Below are positions 40,187 through 55,100 of a stretch of 64,000 nt of DNA, piece after piece. The notes under the pieces are model-generated. The model saw only the letters and a program-made list of their open reading frames with translations, had not been told where the DNA came from and did not search any database. Origin of the DNA: Eopsaltria australis (Eukaryota; Chordata; Aves; Passeriformes; Petroicidae); NCBI GenBank assembly GCA_034509425.1, contig JAVTVJ010000988.1, positions 186,001-250,000 on the forward strand, in the 5' to 3' direction. A program made the position numbers and the translations under genes. The number at the start of each line of letters is the position of its first letter. The first letter of the stretch is position 1.

Positions 40187-43100
40187 TGAAATTGTTATAA
40201 TAATATTCAGTCATTCGTTCATCTCCATTCAAAGTCATACAGTTTTGCATTAAAAAAAGGCACAATACTAAAAAAAATCCAGTTTTCTAGAACATAGAAA
40301 TAAAAGTGCTTAGAGGTTGAAAAATGAGGAACTGAAAAAGGCTGGGGTTCATATGAGGGGTCAGATAGGAAGGAGCTTAGTACACGTGTGCAAAATGCTT
40401 TAAGGCCCTGGAAGAGGGAAAATAGGGAGCTACAGTCAATCTTTTAACTAAAATGGGACTACCAATTAGCTAAAAAATAATGACACACACATCTTACTGA
40501 TGCAGATGCCATAGACTTAGGTAGGTGGGAAGATAGGACTATCCATTCAAATGACCAATAAAACATCAGCAATTTTCAAGCAGAGGAAAATACTAAAGTT
40601 CTTAATCTGTTTCTGTCAAAGTATATGTGAACTCTTAGCAAGGAATAGACAGAATTTCCCCTTAAAATTAGTGTATAAATTGCTATGTGAATTTCCTCAT
40701 GCTTACACATGGCACTGGTCCCTTTAGAGACTGGATACCCTTTAGAGTGCTTCTGCTCCTAGGAAAACACCCCTTTTCAGAGGCATCTGGGGGAAAAGTG
40801 GACATCAGGTACGTTTATAAATGCTAGGAAATGCTAGGAAACTAAAGTGGCAGCCCAAAATCTGATGCAAATTCTGGTAGAAATGTTCAAAAGAAAATCT
40901 TCTTTCATCATTTGCTTTCCCCTTGATGAAAGGTACCTAAAGCACCATTGAAACAGACACTGACTTGCTACTGCTTTGATCGATTAACTGGTTCGTATTT
41001 TCAAAACATCCTGTAGGCACCTCATTGAGACCAAGACGGAGAACTTCTGCTGTAACTATAGCTCATTGCTGTCCCTCATGTCATATTGTAAAATCTGTTT
41101 TATCCAGTTTCAAAAATAACTCCTTCAACTGTGTCAAAAAACATATGGCAAACATCACCCCCACACATCGGAGTCTATTGTCATCACCCATTTATGTCAA
41201 AGGGAATTAATGTCCTAGGTACTCCTTAATCTACAGGATGGACTGGAAGAAAATGCAGTAGAAATAGTGTCCTGCAGCTGTCTCTGCACATCTTCTACTT
41301 TTGAAATCTGGTTATCCTTCTCAACTACAACATCAAAATGCAAAACTACATATTTTTTTTCTTTTGGCAGTACTCCTTCTTATCTCTTTATTCTGTCAGC
41401 AAGCAGCAGTTTGTCCTCCTATTCCTTTATGGTGTGATCTCTTCAAAAAATAATTTTGTTCTGTTTTGTAATGGAAATGATAACTGATTCTTCATTACAT
41501 TTGTGCTTCTGTTTGGCCCTGTAAAGACAAACCTTGTTCCTTCTGTGACCAGCTGTCTTCCACAGCAAAGACACACCTTAGACAAGGATTTGCCTCCATT
41601 CTGCCACTCTGTCTCATTTATGTGCAAAATTTTGAATCCCTATCTGATTGTTTCTCCTAAAGCTATTGCTAGCATTCTGTTTTATATTCCTTGTCTTGTT
41701 GTCCTGGTTTTGCTTAGTGAAGATAGAAAAGATCTTCCTTTTAAGGTTTTGAGCCTGTCTTGCCCTTAAAGCATTTTCTCCTAATCCTTATCTCAACCTC
41801 ACAACCTTTATTTTAACTGTTTTTTCTTCCCCTCCTCTGCTCCAGTTACAGCAGAGGAATAAGTAGGTCCCCTAAGGTCAAGGAGTTTGTTTAAGAGACA
41901 TGCCAAACAGAGGTGGTTTGCTAAAAGGAATCCTTCATTAGACATCAGTTTGCAGTTTGGAGTTTGGAAAAAAAGAAAAATAGGTAAAAAATGTGGACAC
42001 TAACAAGGAGGTTGGATTTCCAGACTGAAACACTTCAGCTCTCATCCGACATATTTAAATATTGTAACTGAAGTTATTAATTTGGTTGCTTTTTTTTAAA
42101 GGAAGTTCATTTTATAAAAATTGGAAATAGGACTGAATAGTGATATTTACATTGAATTTCCCTGGATTTGGTTTTCTAGCAACAGAGCCTAGTTGAGAGC
42201 CATGGACAGTGACCTCCACAAAAGATTCTAATGGTTCATATTGCGGTTTTCCATATGACCCTACAACTTCTGCTTCCTGGGTGAGCATACACTGTCATCC
42301 ATCCAGAGCCATTGTAACATGTTCTTGCATTGAAGAAACTTACATAGTATTTGGGGAAAGTAACTTCTGCAGAAAGTAACACACAGCATATTTAATGGGA
42401 AGGGAAGTATACACTTCAGAAATATGAAGAATATTAGACAGAAAAATGTGGGTATTTTTTCTAAGTTCCTACTTTTATTACAATATGGATGGCACCATTA
42501 ATTTGCTAAGTTGATGATTATTTCTTTTAGGTAGAATATTGACGTATGTATTTTCATGTTCCAACAGGAGAGCAGGTGGTTTTTTTCCTTTTTAAACGAG
42601 GTAAATGCTGAAACTGGCATTTTGGAAGGCAGTGCTTGTCACTCCACTCATTCCTTAATTCTGTGTCAACAGGTTGATGAAGTGTTGACATCTCAAGCAT
42701 TTGGCAACAAGATACAAATAAATTGTCTTGTTAATTTGCGAAATATTACTATTGTATCTTCAGGCTAAAGTGTAGACATTATTAAATATAATTTAAGACA
42801 CCAGAAAGGCCTACCCTAATAAGATTACCTGAAAACTTATCCTTAGCAGTGCTCTGTGAAAACTGCAACTTTGACTTCAAAGTCTAATAATTTTTCATGT
42901 GTTTTGGATCTTCTCTTCAATCCAATTTCTGATGAGATTTCATTAACTTTAAAAAAAAAAAAAACAAACCTACAATGTATCAATTTGTTCCCACATAGAA
43001 GGAATTATGTTTCTCAAAAAAACCAGGGTGATTTTAAAACAGGATGTAATGCAATTTACCACCTAGAACAATGAAATTAGAAAATAAATTTACATTAAAA

Positions 43101-46100
43101 CTTCTGTATTAGCTGTTAGTACTTCACATTATATAGTCCTATCAAAAGAATTACGCTTTTGATAAATAATATTTTAGTGGATGAATGACTGTTCCTTTAA
43201 GATAACTGTCTCCTAAATACAAATATGATTCACTGAGAGTTCACAGTAAAAATTTTGTTTTCTGTTTATCCAGTATGCACAGGAAGGAAAGGTCAGGGCT
43301 AAAGGCAGAAAGTTTAGAAATCCAGGACAAAAGGTTATAATACATAGTATGTTATAAATTTTTGCAGCTGTTGCCATCCCTCTTTCTGTACTATCCAGAT
43401 GTACGAAAATTCTTGTTTTTAATCTGGCTAATGTCAGATTGAACACTAAACATTTCACACACACCACTGAAGTCACTCTTGATTTCTTCACCTTCATTCT
43501 GACTTGGACATAGGTCAAATTCAAGACCTATTTTTTACCTATAAAGTTATTCTGCAGATATCAGGGACAGACACAGTACTAACAAAAAACTTAGGTTCTG
43601 CTGGATAATTTTTTCATTGTTCTGTAGTGAGATTGTCTCTAACTCACATTTGTGTTGCGCTGCTTTTTAAAATCTAATTGTTAAAAATTGAATGAATGAA
43701 ATGAAATGCTTCCTGATTTACTATTATTACTTTGAAAACCCCAAATCAACCCTCAGATCAAAATATATTATCAATCTCTTTGTTTTAGTCCTGTCCTGTT
43801 TGTGAAATACTCAAATTCTTTTCAGGTTTGGAGACTGGTTTGGTGGTAGATGCCCTTTTACCTTGTTCTGCGTCTAGTTAGTGGGTCTCTGTTGATATCT
43901 TTCTGCCAGTTGTATTTTCCTAACATTTATTTTCTAAATGTGAAGTGGCATTTCTTCAAAATACTGAATTTTCAGAAAAAGCTCTAGAAGTTCATCATCA
44001 CAATGCACTAGCTGAAATGTATCCCAGTAATTCACAGAAACTGTGGATACATAGGGAAGATAAAACATTACCAAATCTTGCATTAAAACTTCGTTGGAAA
44101 TGAAAACCCAAAAAATAAATCAATCAATTATTTGTTTATTTATTACACAGGAAAGTAGGGGTTCTTTAGTTAAATGTAAATTAATTATGACTGTCTTATT
44201 TTAGGTAGAACAATACTAAAAAATAACATATGTACGCATATATATTTGACAAAAAGGTTATAAGCCATGTGACTAATTTTGTCGCAATCATTTGTTGTCT
44301 TCTTAATTTTGCAAAAGAAATACTGTACTTTGTTTTTTTTCTTGGCTGGTAAGTATAGGAGTAACTGCTTTGTATGTCAAATTATTGCCAAAGATTCAAG
44401 GACCTTCAGACAACTCAATCAGATTCTTCCTCAGTGGTGTTCCTACTTGGGAAAGTATGCAGGGAAAATTCTTTCCTCTCCTTCTCACCATTCTTTTCCT
44501 GCCAGGATAAGGCTGTTCTTTTTCTCCCTCTGCTTTCTCTCTCTCCCTCCCCACAGTCAGTCAGAGCAGGTCTTTCTTTTGCTCCCCACCTTACAAAGCC
44601 ACATGACTTTTAACCAGCAAAACTCCACTCTCTGTGAATAAATTTGCTGATTTTATTCCTCATTTCTCTTTTGCAGGACTAGCCTGTATGGGAATTGCTC
44701 AAAGGCAGCAATAGAACACCTTCTTCCAGAGCTCCCATGTGAATTGTCTCCCAGCACCAGCATCCTGCAATCTGGCTGTGCCAAAGCACCTTGTTCTTCT
44801 CTTCTGATGGGAACACTAGCAACTTGCCTGCCCTCAGCAGACAAAACACTGGGTTAGTCATTCCAGTTAAAGGTTAACTCCAAAAGCCCTTCACTTTTGC
44901 AATTCTGTTCTCTTAGGAAAATAATTTATGGTACTGCACAGAAGCCTCAGTTCACATGAAATGAATTAATCTATTCAGCTGAGGTACCTCGTCTTCCCAG
45001 AGTCAGCCTGGAATTGGTGTGGGGGAGAACTTCTAGAAGGCAGTCAGTCTAACTGGCTGTTCTAACTGGCTGTTCTAACCCTCTTCCAGAGGGTCCTAAC
45101 TCCTTCTTCTGGCTGTGGAGAGCATATAGACCAGCTAAGTTCTTAAACTTTGCAAAACTAGGCAGCTGGCACGCAACCCAAGAGGTTATGTCAGTGCTTG
45201 CATCGAAACCCAGGATCGCCGATGCTGTCAGGAGAGGAGAGGGCAGGTTTTTGTCACCTGTTCTGTGAGAAGAGAGCTGATTTACTCAGGATTCTGCCAC
45301 TGGAGAGTAAAACCTTTGTTTCTGGTTGCAGGGTGTCCAGGTTTCTTCTTGATTCTTTTTGAAAAGAAGCAGTAGGGTTATTACAGCCCTAGGTGATGTA
45401 GAGGCAAATTTGACCAAGAAAAATGTGCAGTGGACTCAGATCACGAGAGAACAATAATGGGCAGGGTGAGGAGGAAGGAAAAGAGATTTTTCAGAAGGTG
45501 TGTAACTGTAGCTTTGGGATAAGCTGCCCCAATGACATTCAGGATATATGTTTGCCTAATAAAACCCGCAACGGTAGATTTCCCACTGCCTCTCTCTCTT
45601 CTGGTGTTTAAGTAGCTTTGGTTCTCTGCCCTTGGAGAGCTTTTGAGCAGACATTTATATCTGCCCTACCCTCCCACCACAAAGTTCTCCAGCTTTTCAC
45701 ATGAAAGCGTCATTGTTGGTGTTTGCTCTGCCTTTTCATATCTAGGCAATCTTTCACCTAGCCAGGGCAGGTGTAATGTCAGGCTTATTTCAAGCCAAAA
45801 GTAGCAGATACATGTTCCTGGATCAGTCTTTGCATTCTTATCCAACTTGTCAATACCTACGTAATATGTTTTCATGGAATTTTTTTTTTATCTGTACCAC
45901 GAGCTGCAACATGTAAATGTTTGTGTCTGCATCGAGTATGTACTTTTCAAGGACATTTTTTGGAAAAACAGGGTAATACTTCTTAAAAGAGTATCTCCTT
46001 GTTACACAAAAAGAGCAATTAATTTAATAGTGTTACTGGCACCATAATTATAATATTTTATTAATAAATACTGCAAATTTTAGAATCTGTGTTTTTGTCA

Positions 46101-49100
46101 CAGCAATATTACATCTCCTGAGGAGGTAATTCCATGGCATTTTCAGGATTAAATCATGTTGCTCTCTTTACATCTTCTGACTTTTCAAAATAAATCTTGC
46201 CTTTTCTATTGGAAGCACTCATGTGGAAGCAAGTAGTTCACCATGTGTCTTCCTCCTCATGGGTGTAGAAACAGAGGAGAACTTAACAGTGATGGCAGGA
46301 CAGATTATTTGTGCTAGCAGTTAAATTCATAGGGTCCCAAAACTGGGGAGAAAACTTACATACCTTGGGCCCCTCTTTAGATTCAATCAATTTAATAAAG
46401 CTGAAGAGCCAAACTGCAGGCATGAGTTTTTGTCAGAACTTTCTGAAATTCAACAGTTGTTATCAAAATATTGTGTAAACTTTATAGCTGCACAGTTCCA
46501 GGTTTTGGCTTGGGCTCTGGTTGCACTTGAATTGTTTCCGAGTGATCAAAAGAGAAATTAATAGATGCCTGGTTAGAAAGTTCACTTTATTCTATTTACA
46601 GTCGAATCTAATCGCAATACATTTAGATAGCTGCGATAAACATCCCTTTGAACTGAACCTCACCTATTCCTGGAGGATTACAGAGCACTGGAGTCTGTGC
46701 AAGCATTAAGTACTACTGCTGGCTCAGATTAATTAAACTTCTGCATTTCTTGAGGGCTCACAAAGGGTTTCACAGAATTTACAGAACTGCGCATTGTGCA
46801 TCCACATGGATATTCCCTATATATTATGAGAGAGCAGCACTTTATTGTATTTTATTGAGAGTAGGTAGTCTAAAAGATGGGAGCTTGCTGTCTTAGCTAT
46901 GGAGAGGTTGGATAGGACAGAGGGAGTTTTATGCTTTCCAAAGCAGGCATCTATTAATAGAAATCAGAGCCTGGAATATATCCTCTGGTGTAGCCATAAG
47001 CAATTCAAAAACACAATTAACAAATATTCAGCGGATGTCATTTGTGCTCCAGGTTGTTAATGCCAGAAAGCTATTATTAGAACTATGAAGTACTTTGACA
47101 ACTTGCACTTTGAGGAATACAACATTTTCCTTTGTTTGCAGTGTGCTGCTCACTAAATTTTGGGGGAATTTAGATTTAAACAGTATCCTCTATATTGTAA
47201 AAATCTGCATTAGACAAAACTACCATTCCCTGTGAAGTGGATTGAAATATGTTACTGGTTGGGATTTTTTTTTAAGTTAAAATTTAAATCTAACCCTCAT
47301 GATAGCAAAACTTAATTTCAGTAGAGTAACCTCAAACTAAGTGCTGCATGAGTAAGGTAAAAATTAAAAGCGGAAGAGGTTAGCTTCAGTTTAATTTATG
47401 GTATTTACATTCATGTGACATAAAATTTTTTGTCAGAAGAACAGCCAGATTGAGCCACACACTCAAACTTACAATTCGTATACAAATTTAAACCCTGTCA
47501 AAACTGACTAGATGCTTTGTTGATCAGAAATAGAATTTGTTGGTGCCGAAATGCTGGCATTTGCTGAAGGAGTTTGTTGCACAGGAGGCTAAGTGGCTCT
47601 CTGCAGAAACAGTGATTTTAATAACAAAGTCAAAGATGATGCTATCTTTTACATACATTCATGAAATGATAAGTGATTTCACATTTCTTTTCACCTTTGA
47701 GTGCTGAGTTTACTTGTTTTCTCCTGAAAATGTTAAAAATGGAACAAGCTATCCCACATCCAAACAAACCACTTCCTTGCAAGTATCTCTCAGACAGAAT
47801 TGTTGAGATTTTATATGCATTCTGCTGTGTTTTGAATCTTGGGTTAGATTTGCTCTATTGCTGTGATACTTGACATGTCTTCATAAAATATTACATACTA
47901 CAGCAGAGCTTAGAGTTACAATGCAGTATAAGTATTTTAATGCATTATTATATTTCAAAATGCAGGAATATCTTTTGTGTAAGTCAAATTTCTATAAAAT
48001 GGATCACAGAATTTTAAGAAGGGTTTTCAAAAAGTATTTTTCTTATGCCTATCAATACATTTATGGCATTATTAAATTGAATTTTAATTATCAAACATTA
48101 TCAGTTTATGATTGTGTGGATTTTTGCATGTCTTTGTGAAAATACCTAATATGCTGCATGATGGTTTTTATATGATGCCAAACATTTAAATGACTACTAG
48201 CACAGCATGATACACACAAATATTGTCTGACTGTAAGGTAATGGAAATGTAGACACCAGGATATGTGCATCCTTATGTCAAATGGATGTTATGCTGTAGC
48301 CAGTAATTAAATATTTACAGAGGAAGAGAAAAGAATGTCCCTTAGGCTGAGATCTCACAGAGTTGTGTGTGTAGCAATGTTGAGGATACTAAACTATTCA
48401 GGAGATGCCCAGCAGTTGGGGAGTTGGAAACAACACTCCTATTTTGACAGCAATAATGACAATAAAATGTTCTTAGAGCCTTACCCCCTTGGTCAGCTGG
48501 CTCCCTGGCAGAGTTTTGCCAGAATCAGCTTTTCTGTGCCTGTGCCACTGTCTGCTTTGCAAGCCCCTCGTGTCCATTCTCACCCCATGCACATGGGCAG
48601 GGCCACCCCAATGCCTTCATCAGCCCTACTAACTGATAAGTGAAGCAGAAGTAGAAGCAAATATTCTGAAAATTTGGCTAAGCAGCAGTGAGAAGGTTTT
48701 TTTAATCCTGTTGCAGGGTCCCTTCCCAGGATGATCATTCAAGTATTCATATAAACAAGGTGGATCTGAAGCATCACATCACACAAGGTGCTGCAGAGCA
48801 TTTTTAAACTTGAAGTTTACTTGGATTAAGCTGATCTGTGTTAAATAGGATGATTCTGGTCATTTAGAGTTTGTCCTAATTCTCCTATCACTTTACTTCC
48901 ACATTAACAAGATCTTTCTTATTTTATGATATGCAGGTTTGTACTCTGGTAAATTGCTTTCAAGCTAATGTTTAGGAGGTGCAATGTTCTCAGAATGTCA
49001 GTTTTGCATAGCACAAAATGCTTGATCTTCTTACTGGCTGGCTGGCTGCAAGCGGGACATCATGTACCTCAGAGAGGCTCCAAATATACTTTGGATATAA

Positions 49101-52100
49101 AGCACTATAAAAAGCAACAATATATATTTCTATATATTTAATTTTATACAATGATAAGCAAGGACCTGTTCATGTTTTCTCTGTAGTTACTACTGGAGCA
49201 AAAAAATAAATAAATAGATGAAAAGAGGCTGACATGCAAGTTATGATAGCAATTTAATGGGTTTTTTTTCCATCTTGGTCCAGCACAAAACCTCAGAATT
49301 ACTTAGATGACTCTTCTCTACCATTCTTCTTTCTACCTTTTCATATTTAGAAACCACAGTGTGCCTCTCCAGGACTAAAACATTACGGAAAACCCAACTT
49401 CAGATGTCCCCAATGTGGATTGTTTGGTTAGGCTGAAAAGGCAGAATTCATTAAACCAACCTTCCTGGTGTTACCAAAGAACTCCTGGTCTCCCAAAGAA
49501 CTCCTTGTCTCCCAAAGAACTCAAAAGGGCTGGACCCCAGAAAACATATGGAGAGGCCAAAAGCAAAGAGCTATGTGGGGTCAAAGGCAAATGACATGAG
49601 CTTCCAGTGGTTTTAGCCTGGATGCTGGCTGGACTGGATGTTGCTGACTGTGGAGCTGGCTCTCACGATAACCTTGTTACCGAGGTTAGGATTAGGACTG
49701 GGAGTTTTCAGTCTAGCCACATGTGAGGTAGACTGTTGTGGGTGCCACAGCAGAAATATTCACAACATGAGCCCCAGGCAGCCTTTCCTTATCATTGGCT
49801 CTCTTACAACATGCCTGATAACTATTACTTAACAGTCATCAGGGAAGACAGATCCATAATAGTGAGAGACAGCAGAGGACTGGTGCAGAAAGACCTTGGA
49901 ATTTAAGGAATACACGGGAGGAAGCCAGTGTGAGTGAATGACAAGTACAGGGGTTTAGCAGGTCCAAACTAAGCTTCTTGAATGATTACTACCACCAGGA
50001 AAGGATTGAAGGCTGATTATCTTGGGAAAGAGACATGCCTATCAGCTGGCTGAATCAGATTAGTCATAAGCTCCTCTCCTAAGCTTTTCTTTCAAGCTTG
50101 TGCTCACTTCATCTTCTCAGGCCATTCCTTTGAGAAACAGCTTTCCCAAGTACTGTGTAGGAGCCTTAGCTCCAAGAGAAATACCACAATGCCAGAGCCT
50201 GAGTTAGTGCTTTGGGCTTGGGTTATTCTGAACTACAACCTGGAACATAAAGGGATGGATTTAGAAAGTAGTATCTGAATATATGATGCCAGAATTTTGA
50301 ATAGTAAAAGACTAAACCTGTGCTTAAACAGATTGACTACAACTACAAACCTACTTAATGTTTCTACTCTGGTTTGTGAAAAATAGGCCATAAGAGTGCC
50401 ACATACATAATTATCCTTTTTACAGGATGTACTGATGTGCAAAATATCAACAAAAAACTGTCTAGTGTCCAGTCCCCTCCCTCTTTGGGATGTGGCCATA
50501 TTTACACAGTGCATATACTTAACTTATTGATTTGGGCCTGTTTCCCAATTTTGTAAGTCATGGGAAACATAAACAAGTAACTATTAAACTTTATACAACT
50601 CTGCAAGTGTTTGAAGTTACACACATCCTCCAATTATCTCTCCTCTCAGTAGTGTTCCAGACAAAAAAAAATTGACAAAAAAATTACTCTGACAAGGACA
50701 TGGCAATGTGTAAATTGATGTGGAAACAGAATTGCTTGCGAAATCTCATTAAAGCTGAAAAGCAGAAGAGGGGAAGCTACAGGATAAGAACAGCTGGTAA
50801 CACTGCTCCTCAAACGAGAGCTCTGCCTTTTCCACGACATCTAAACCCCTACGTATGTTGGAATAGATGTTCTGTTTTAAAACACTAAGTAAATATTAAA
50901 CTTCTACACTCTCTGCCTTACTGTTTGCATTCTTTGACACTTGGCTGTAAGGGGTTGCAAGTTTCTCAGATGAAGTCACTTTGTACCAAGATGGCAGATA
51001 GCTCAGAATAACAAAAATAAGAAAACTGGTAAAGAGGGGAGTTTTCCTGAATGCTGCAGTGCTTCTCTCTGTGCAAGGACCAAGCCACGGAAATTTTCTC
51101 TTCCCTGAGTCTACAGTTTTAGTTATGTAGCCCCAAGATTTCGCTTTGCTGCCTGCATGAGGTCATGAGTCAAGGTCATGATCGAATAATGTTTGCTTTT
51201 TTTCATTATTGATAAGAAAATAATGCTTTCAGTTAATGATTCATAGGAAAAAAAAAAACCCAGAGAAAATGTGTGAAGTATGGGAGTTAACCAAGTATTA
51301 CACTGATGTGTGAATGCCTCTGGGCATTTCATCCATGCATCCAGGGTTCCCTTGAATACATGCTGCACAAGATGTTGGTATTCTGTGATTATAAGTCTTC
51401 AGTTTTGTGGTAGAAAACTAATCTGAGAAACTGGAAAAAAATCCATATTTGAAACAGTAGATTGATAATAAATAGGCTTTGTTTCTAGGTTTGCTGGTGT
51501 CTTCGGGGGTCATCTCAAATTATCATTCATATCAGGGATTTCAAAAGCATCCCCTAATCTTGCAAAGCCAAGTAAATATATCTAGGTCCTGTTTTTCCTG
51601 TGATAGTGAAGGCTCCTGTACATTTCAGCAGAGTATCAGAATTCATAATAATTCAAAATAGCATCCTAGGATAGGAACATGGGAACATGGGAACGTAGTA
51701 TCAGAACTCAACATAGGAAAACTAAATCACATGTATCTGAAATGGAGCACTGCCATTAAACAGGGCTTTGATTTAAAAATTATTACATTCCCCTTTTTAA
51801 CTCTTACCAACATAGGCAGAATAGTCCTAATATTGACCAGAAAAAAGAAAATGCTCTAGTCAGTGCACTCTGAACATCTTTGTCCACAGTGTTTTTAGGT
51901 TTTTTTATCTATTCACTAACAGACTGATTTATTTGAATATTAACCATCTAAATTTAAACATAAAGTTTAAATTACCTCCCTATTCTCACAGTGCACTAAT
52001 GGAGAGAGATAAGCATCTCCAGTGGATGATTCAGCCACCTGAAGATAGAAATGTAAGATAGATGGGAAGTGCCTGTCTTTCCATTGGAGAAGCCACCTGG

Positions 52101-55100
52101 ATTTTATAGAAGACATCTAACTTTCAAACAGGTAAAATTAGTTGAGAGAAATCCCAAAAAACTACATAATCCAGAACAGGAAAACTTCAGAAGAATTTGT
52201 CAGGGATTACAGGGAATTACCATCACCTGACTATGAGACTACTGCTAAATTTAAGCAAAAAACCAAATCCTGAGACTTGAGGAAACAAGAACTATTAAGA
52301 TTTTTTCCTTGTTCTACACTGATGTTAGTGTCCAACAGTGGAGTGCCAGAAGGAACTGTATTCCTGATAATTTTGTGGTTGCTTTACTGTATTTATTCTT
52401 GCTTTGAGTTTTTTTTACGTATTCAGTGAGTGTCTAGAGACAAAATGCAATGAACTGCTATCAGCCATCTGCCTGGGACTTCTGGGACACATGGAGGAGG
52501 AACCATGCTGGAAAAGGATTCACACAAGGCTAAAATGTCCTGCATTGCCTGGAAAAGGAACAAGTCTGGTGTTGAAGTGACAAGACTGACACAGGAGTTC
52601 AGCACTGGAGCTAAAAGGAAAAAGGGGGTGCTGAAGTACTGCTTCAGTCCATTTCCTGACAAAAAAAGAGATTTATGAAGATTTACGAAGTTGTTAGCTC
52701 TGGCATTGGAAGGGGTGGGGATAACAATAGAAACATTATTTAATTTGAAGATATATTAACTTGTCTTTCTGTATCTTCTCAGTTTCTAACTTCAGTCTTT
52801 CCAAAGAGACTTTTGGATCTAGACAGGCTCCCCACAGCTTCTTCTACTTGTTTCCTGCCTCTGACTTTTTTCTGAGATCCTGGCTTGTAATCTGCTCTCC
52901 TCCTACAGTTCCTTATGGCACTGTCTTAGTGCTATCCAAAAATACACGTGTTCCATAAAGAAACCGCCTATTTGCTTGGAACTGATACTGGTATACTGGG
53001 TCCTGCTAGATTGTACCTTCAGCTCATTAATTTCCTTCCAGAAGAGCTTTTTTCCAATGTAATGATCCAGGTTCAATGAGTCACTCTGGCAGTTAATTTA
53101 ACCCAAACTCTGCTGAATTGCACAGTTCAGGTAGAACTGCATCTCTAAGTGATCTGCTGGGGTTTTTTTCTCGCATGAATTGTTGTATGTGGATGATCAT
53201 TTGGTTAAAACACCGATGAAATTATAAGAAAACTGCTTCACACTGGGGATACAGTAAGAATGTGTGTTTTGGAGTCAATCTAATATATGCAGGTATCAAA
53301 TGCTTACCCTGCTTACCCAGTTTTAGCAGTAATTGGAGCTCAGAGCCACAGTTAGGATGTTTGTGCACAATTTGCACCCCACTGCATTCCCTATTGACAG
53401 TGTTTTATGATGTGGAAAGGTCCAAAAATGACCAAAAAATGTACAAAAATATGATTTGGAGTCATAGAGAAGCTTCAAGCCTTTTTAATTTTTCCTCCAG
53501 TTTCAGTCACAATTCTCTCCCTTTCCTTTGGCATTATGCATGCAGACAGGCACGCTAATACCTTTATTACATAACTGTTCAGAAATGCTCCCATTTCACA
53601 GGAAAGATGCATCTCATTCACACACCTTATGCAAACAAGATATAAATTGCTACACAAGTGAGGACATGCAACATTTATGCTCGAAAAGGCTACTCAGGTG
53701 CAGTCGTCATGGCCCTTCCCTGTGCCAGAGAGTGAAACCCTCCCTTTGGCTCCTTTTCCTCTCTTTTTGGGGCTGGCAAGACTCTGCTTCTTCATCACTA
53801 ACGGGGAAAAGCTGTGCAGTGAAAAACAACCCCCCCTCCTAGCTCCACGTTCAAGGTTGGGTTGACCCCTGCTGACCGTGCTCCCGTGCGGCAGACTCGG
53901 TGCCAACTGGGCAGTTTTCGCAGTGCCAACCCAAATTACGCGAATCGCGTGATTAAGCATGTGGGTGAGCTTAGGCTCCTGTAAACCTTTATCATCACCT
54001 TTGCCACAGTCTGATGCAGCTGTGGAAATGTGGACTGCTCAGCGAGGTGAGCCACAGTTGAGGCATGGTTTTGATGTTTACAGAGATGCGTGTCCTTCCA
54101 GCTGGAGGCTCTGCACAGCTGCAGCTCGTAAGCAGTTGGCCTCAGCTGCAGATCTGCAGTCAAATCACAGGTTTTTTTCCTCATCTGGGGTTTCTGTCCT
54201 CTCAACAACCCCTCCACGATGACTTTGAGAAATTAGTAATTCAAAGACCTCTGCTGACTGGTAAATTTGTGCAAAAGGCAGGAGTAGATGATATGATTAT
54301 GTTTTGACAAGAGACTGGACTGTCATAATTCCAGAAGATTTCCTTTCATTAGTACTTAGAGGAGAGGAGCTGAAAGCACGTTATATTTCCAGATTTTCAG
54401 ATACTAAAATACTGTAACCTTTTGTTACAGTTTGATAAACACTATTCTCCAGGAGAATGCTAAAGCAATAATAATTGTCTCATCCATCAGTTGTAAACCA
54501 TTAATATTGGCTCAAGCAATGAATAAGCAAATTGAGAAAGGAGCCATCTTCATTAGTAGTTCACTATTCTTAGCAGTTCATTATTTCTGAGTTCCTTAAG
54601 TTCATTATTCTAAGGAAGTTTCTGTATGCAGCAGAGGACGTACTAGTACTCCATAACTGGAATTAATTAAACTTTGCATTAAATTTGACTAAATTTAAAT
54701 ACATTTGTTGAAAGAAAAGAGGAAGTACAGTGAAGTAAGAATGGGGAATACACAGAGCAGGTAAGATGCTGACAGCTGCGTTTCCCTAATCCTTCACTCT
54801 TCCCCCTCCCCCTGTCTAACTGGTACTTTTCCTGTAATGCTCCTCACTGCAGGGCAGCTTAGGAGTGTTTTGGCAGGGAGAAGTCTGCTTATTCTCCCTG
54901 GAGACTGCACAGAGATCATAAATCCTTTTGGAGTTCTTAACCCTTGTATGTAACTGACAGCTTTAATCTTCTTCATTACTAAATTCTAGCAAGAGGCAGT
55001 GCAGGCACGCGGAGAGGAGCTCACATGTTGGAATTGCTGGGTAGCCAGTCACACACTTTCTAATATTGTTATTTAATGGGTTTTTCAGGCAGAATCCACT

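Noticed and set aside
43140..43164. Inverted repeat TATCAAAAG...CTTTTGATA
   Set aside because: Nine-base AT-rich arms are expected by chance in AT-rich DNA.
45052..45078. Tandem 13-mer (CTAACTGGCTGTT) pair
   Set aside because: A simple short duplication without further structure.
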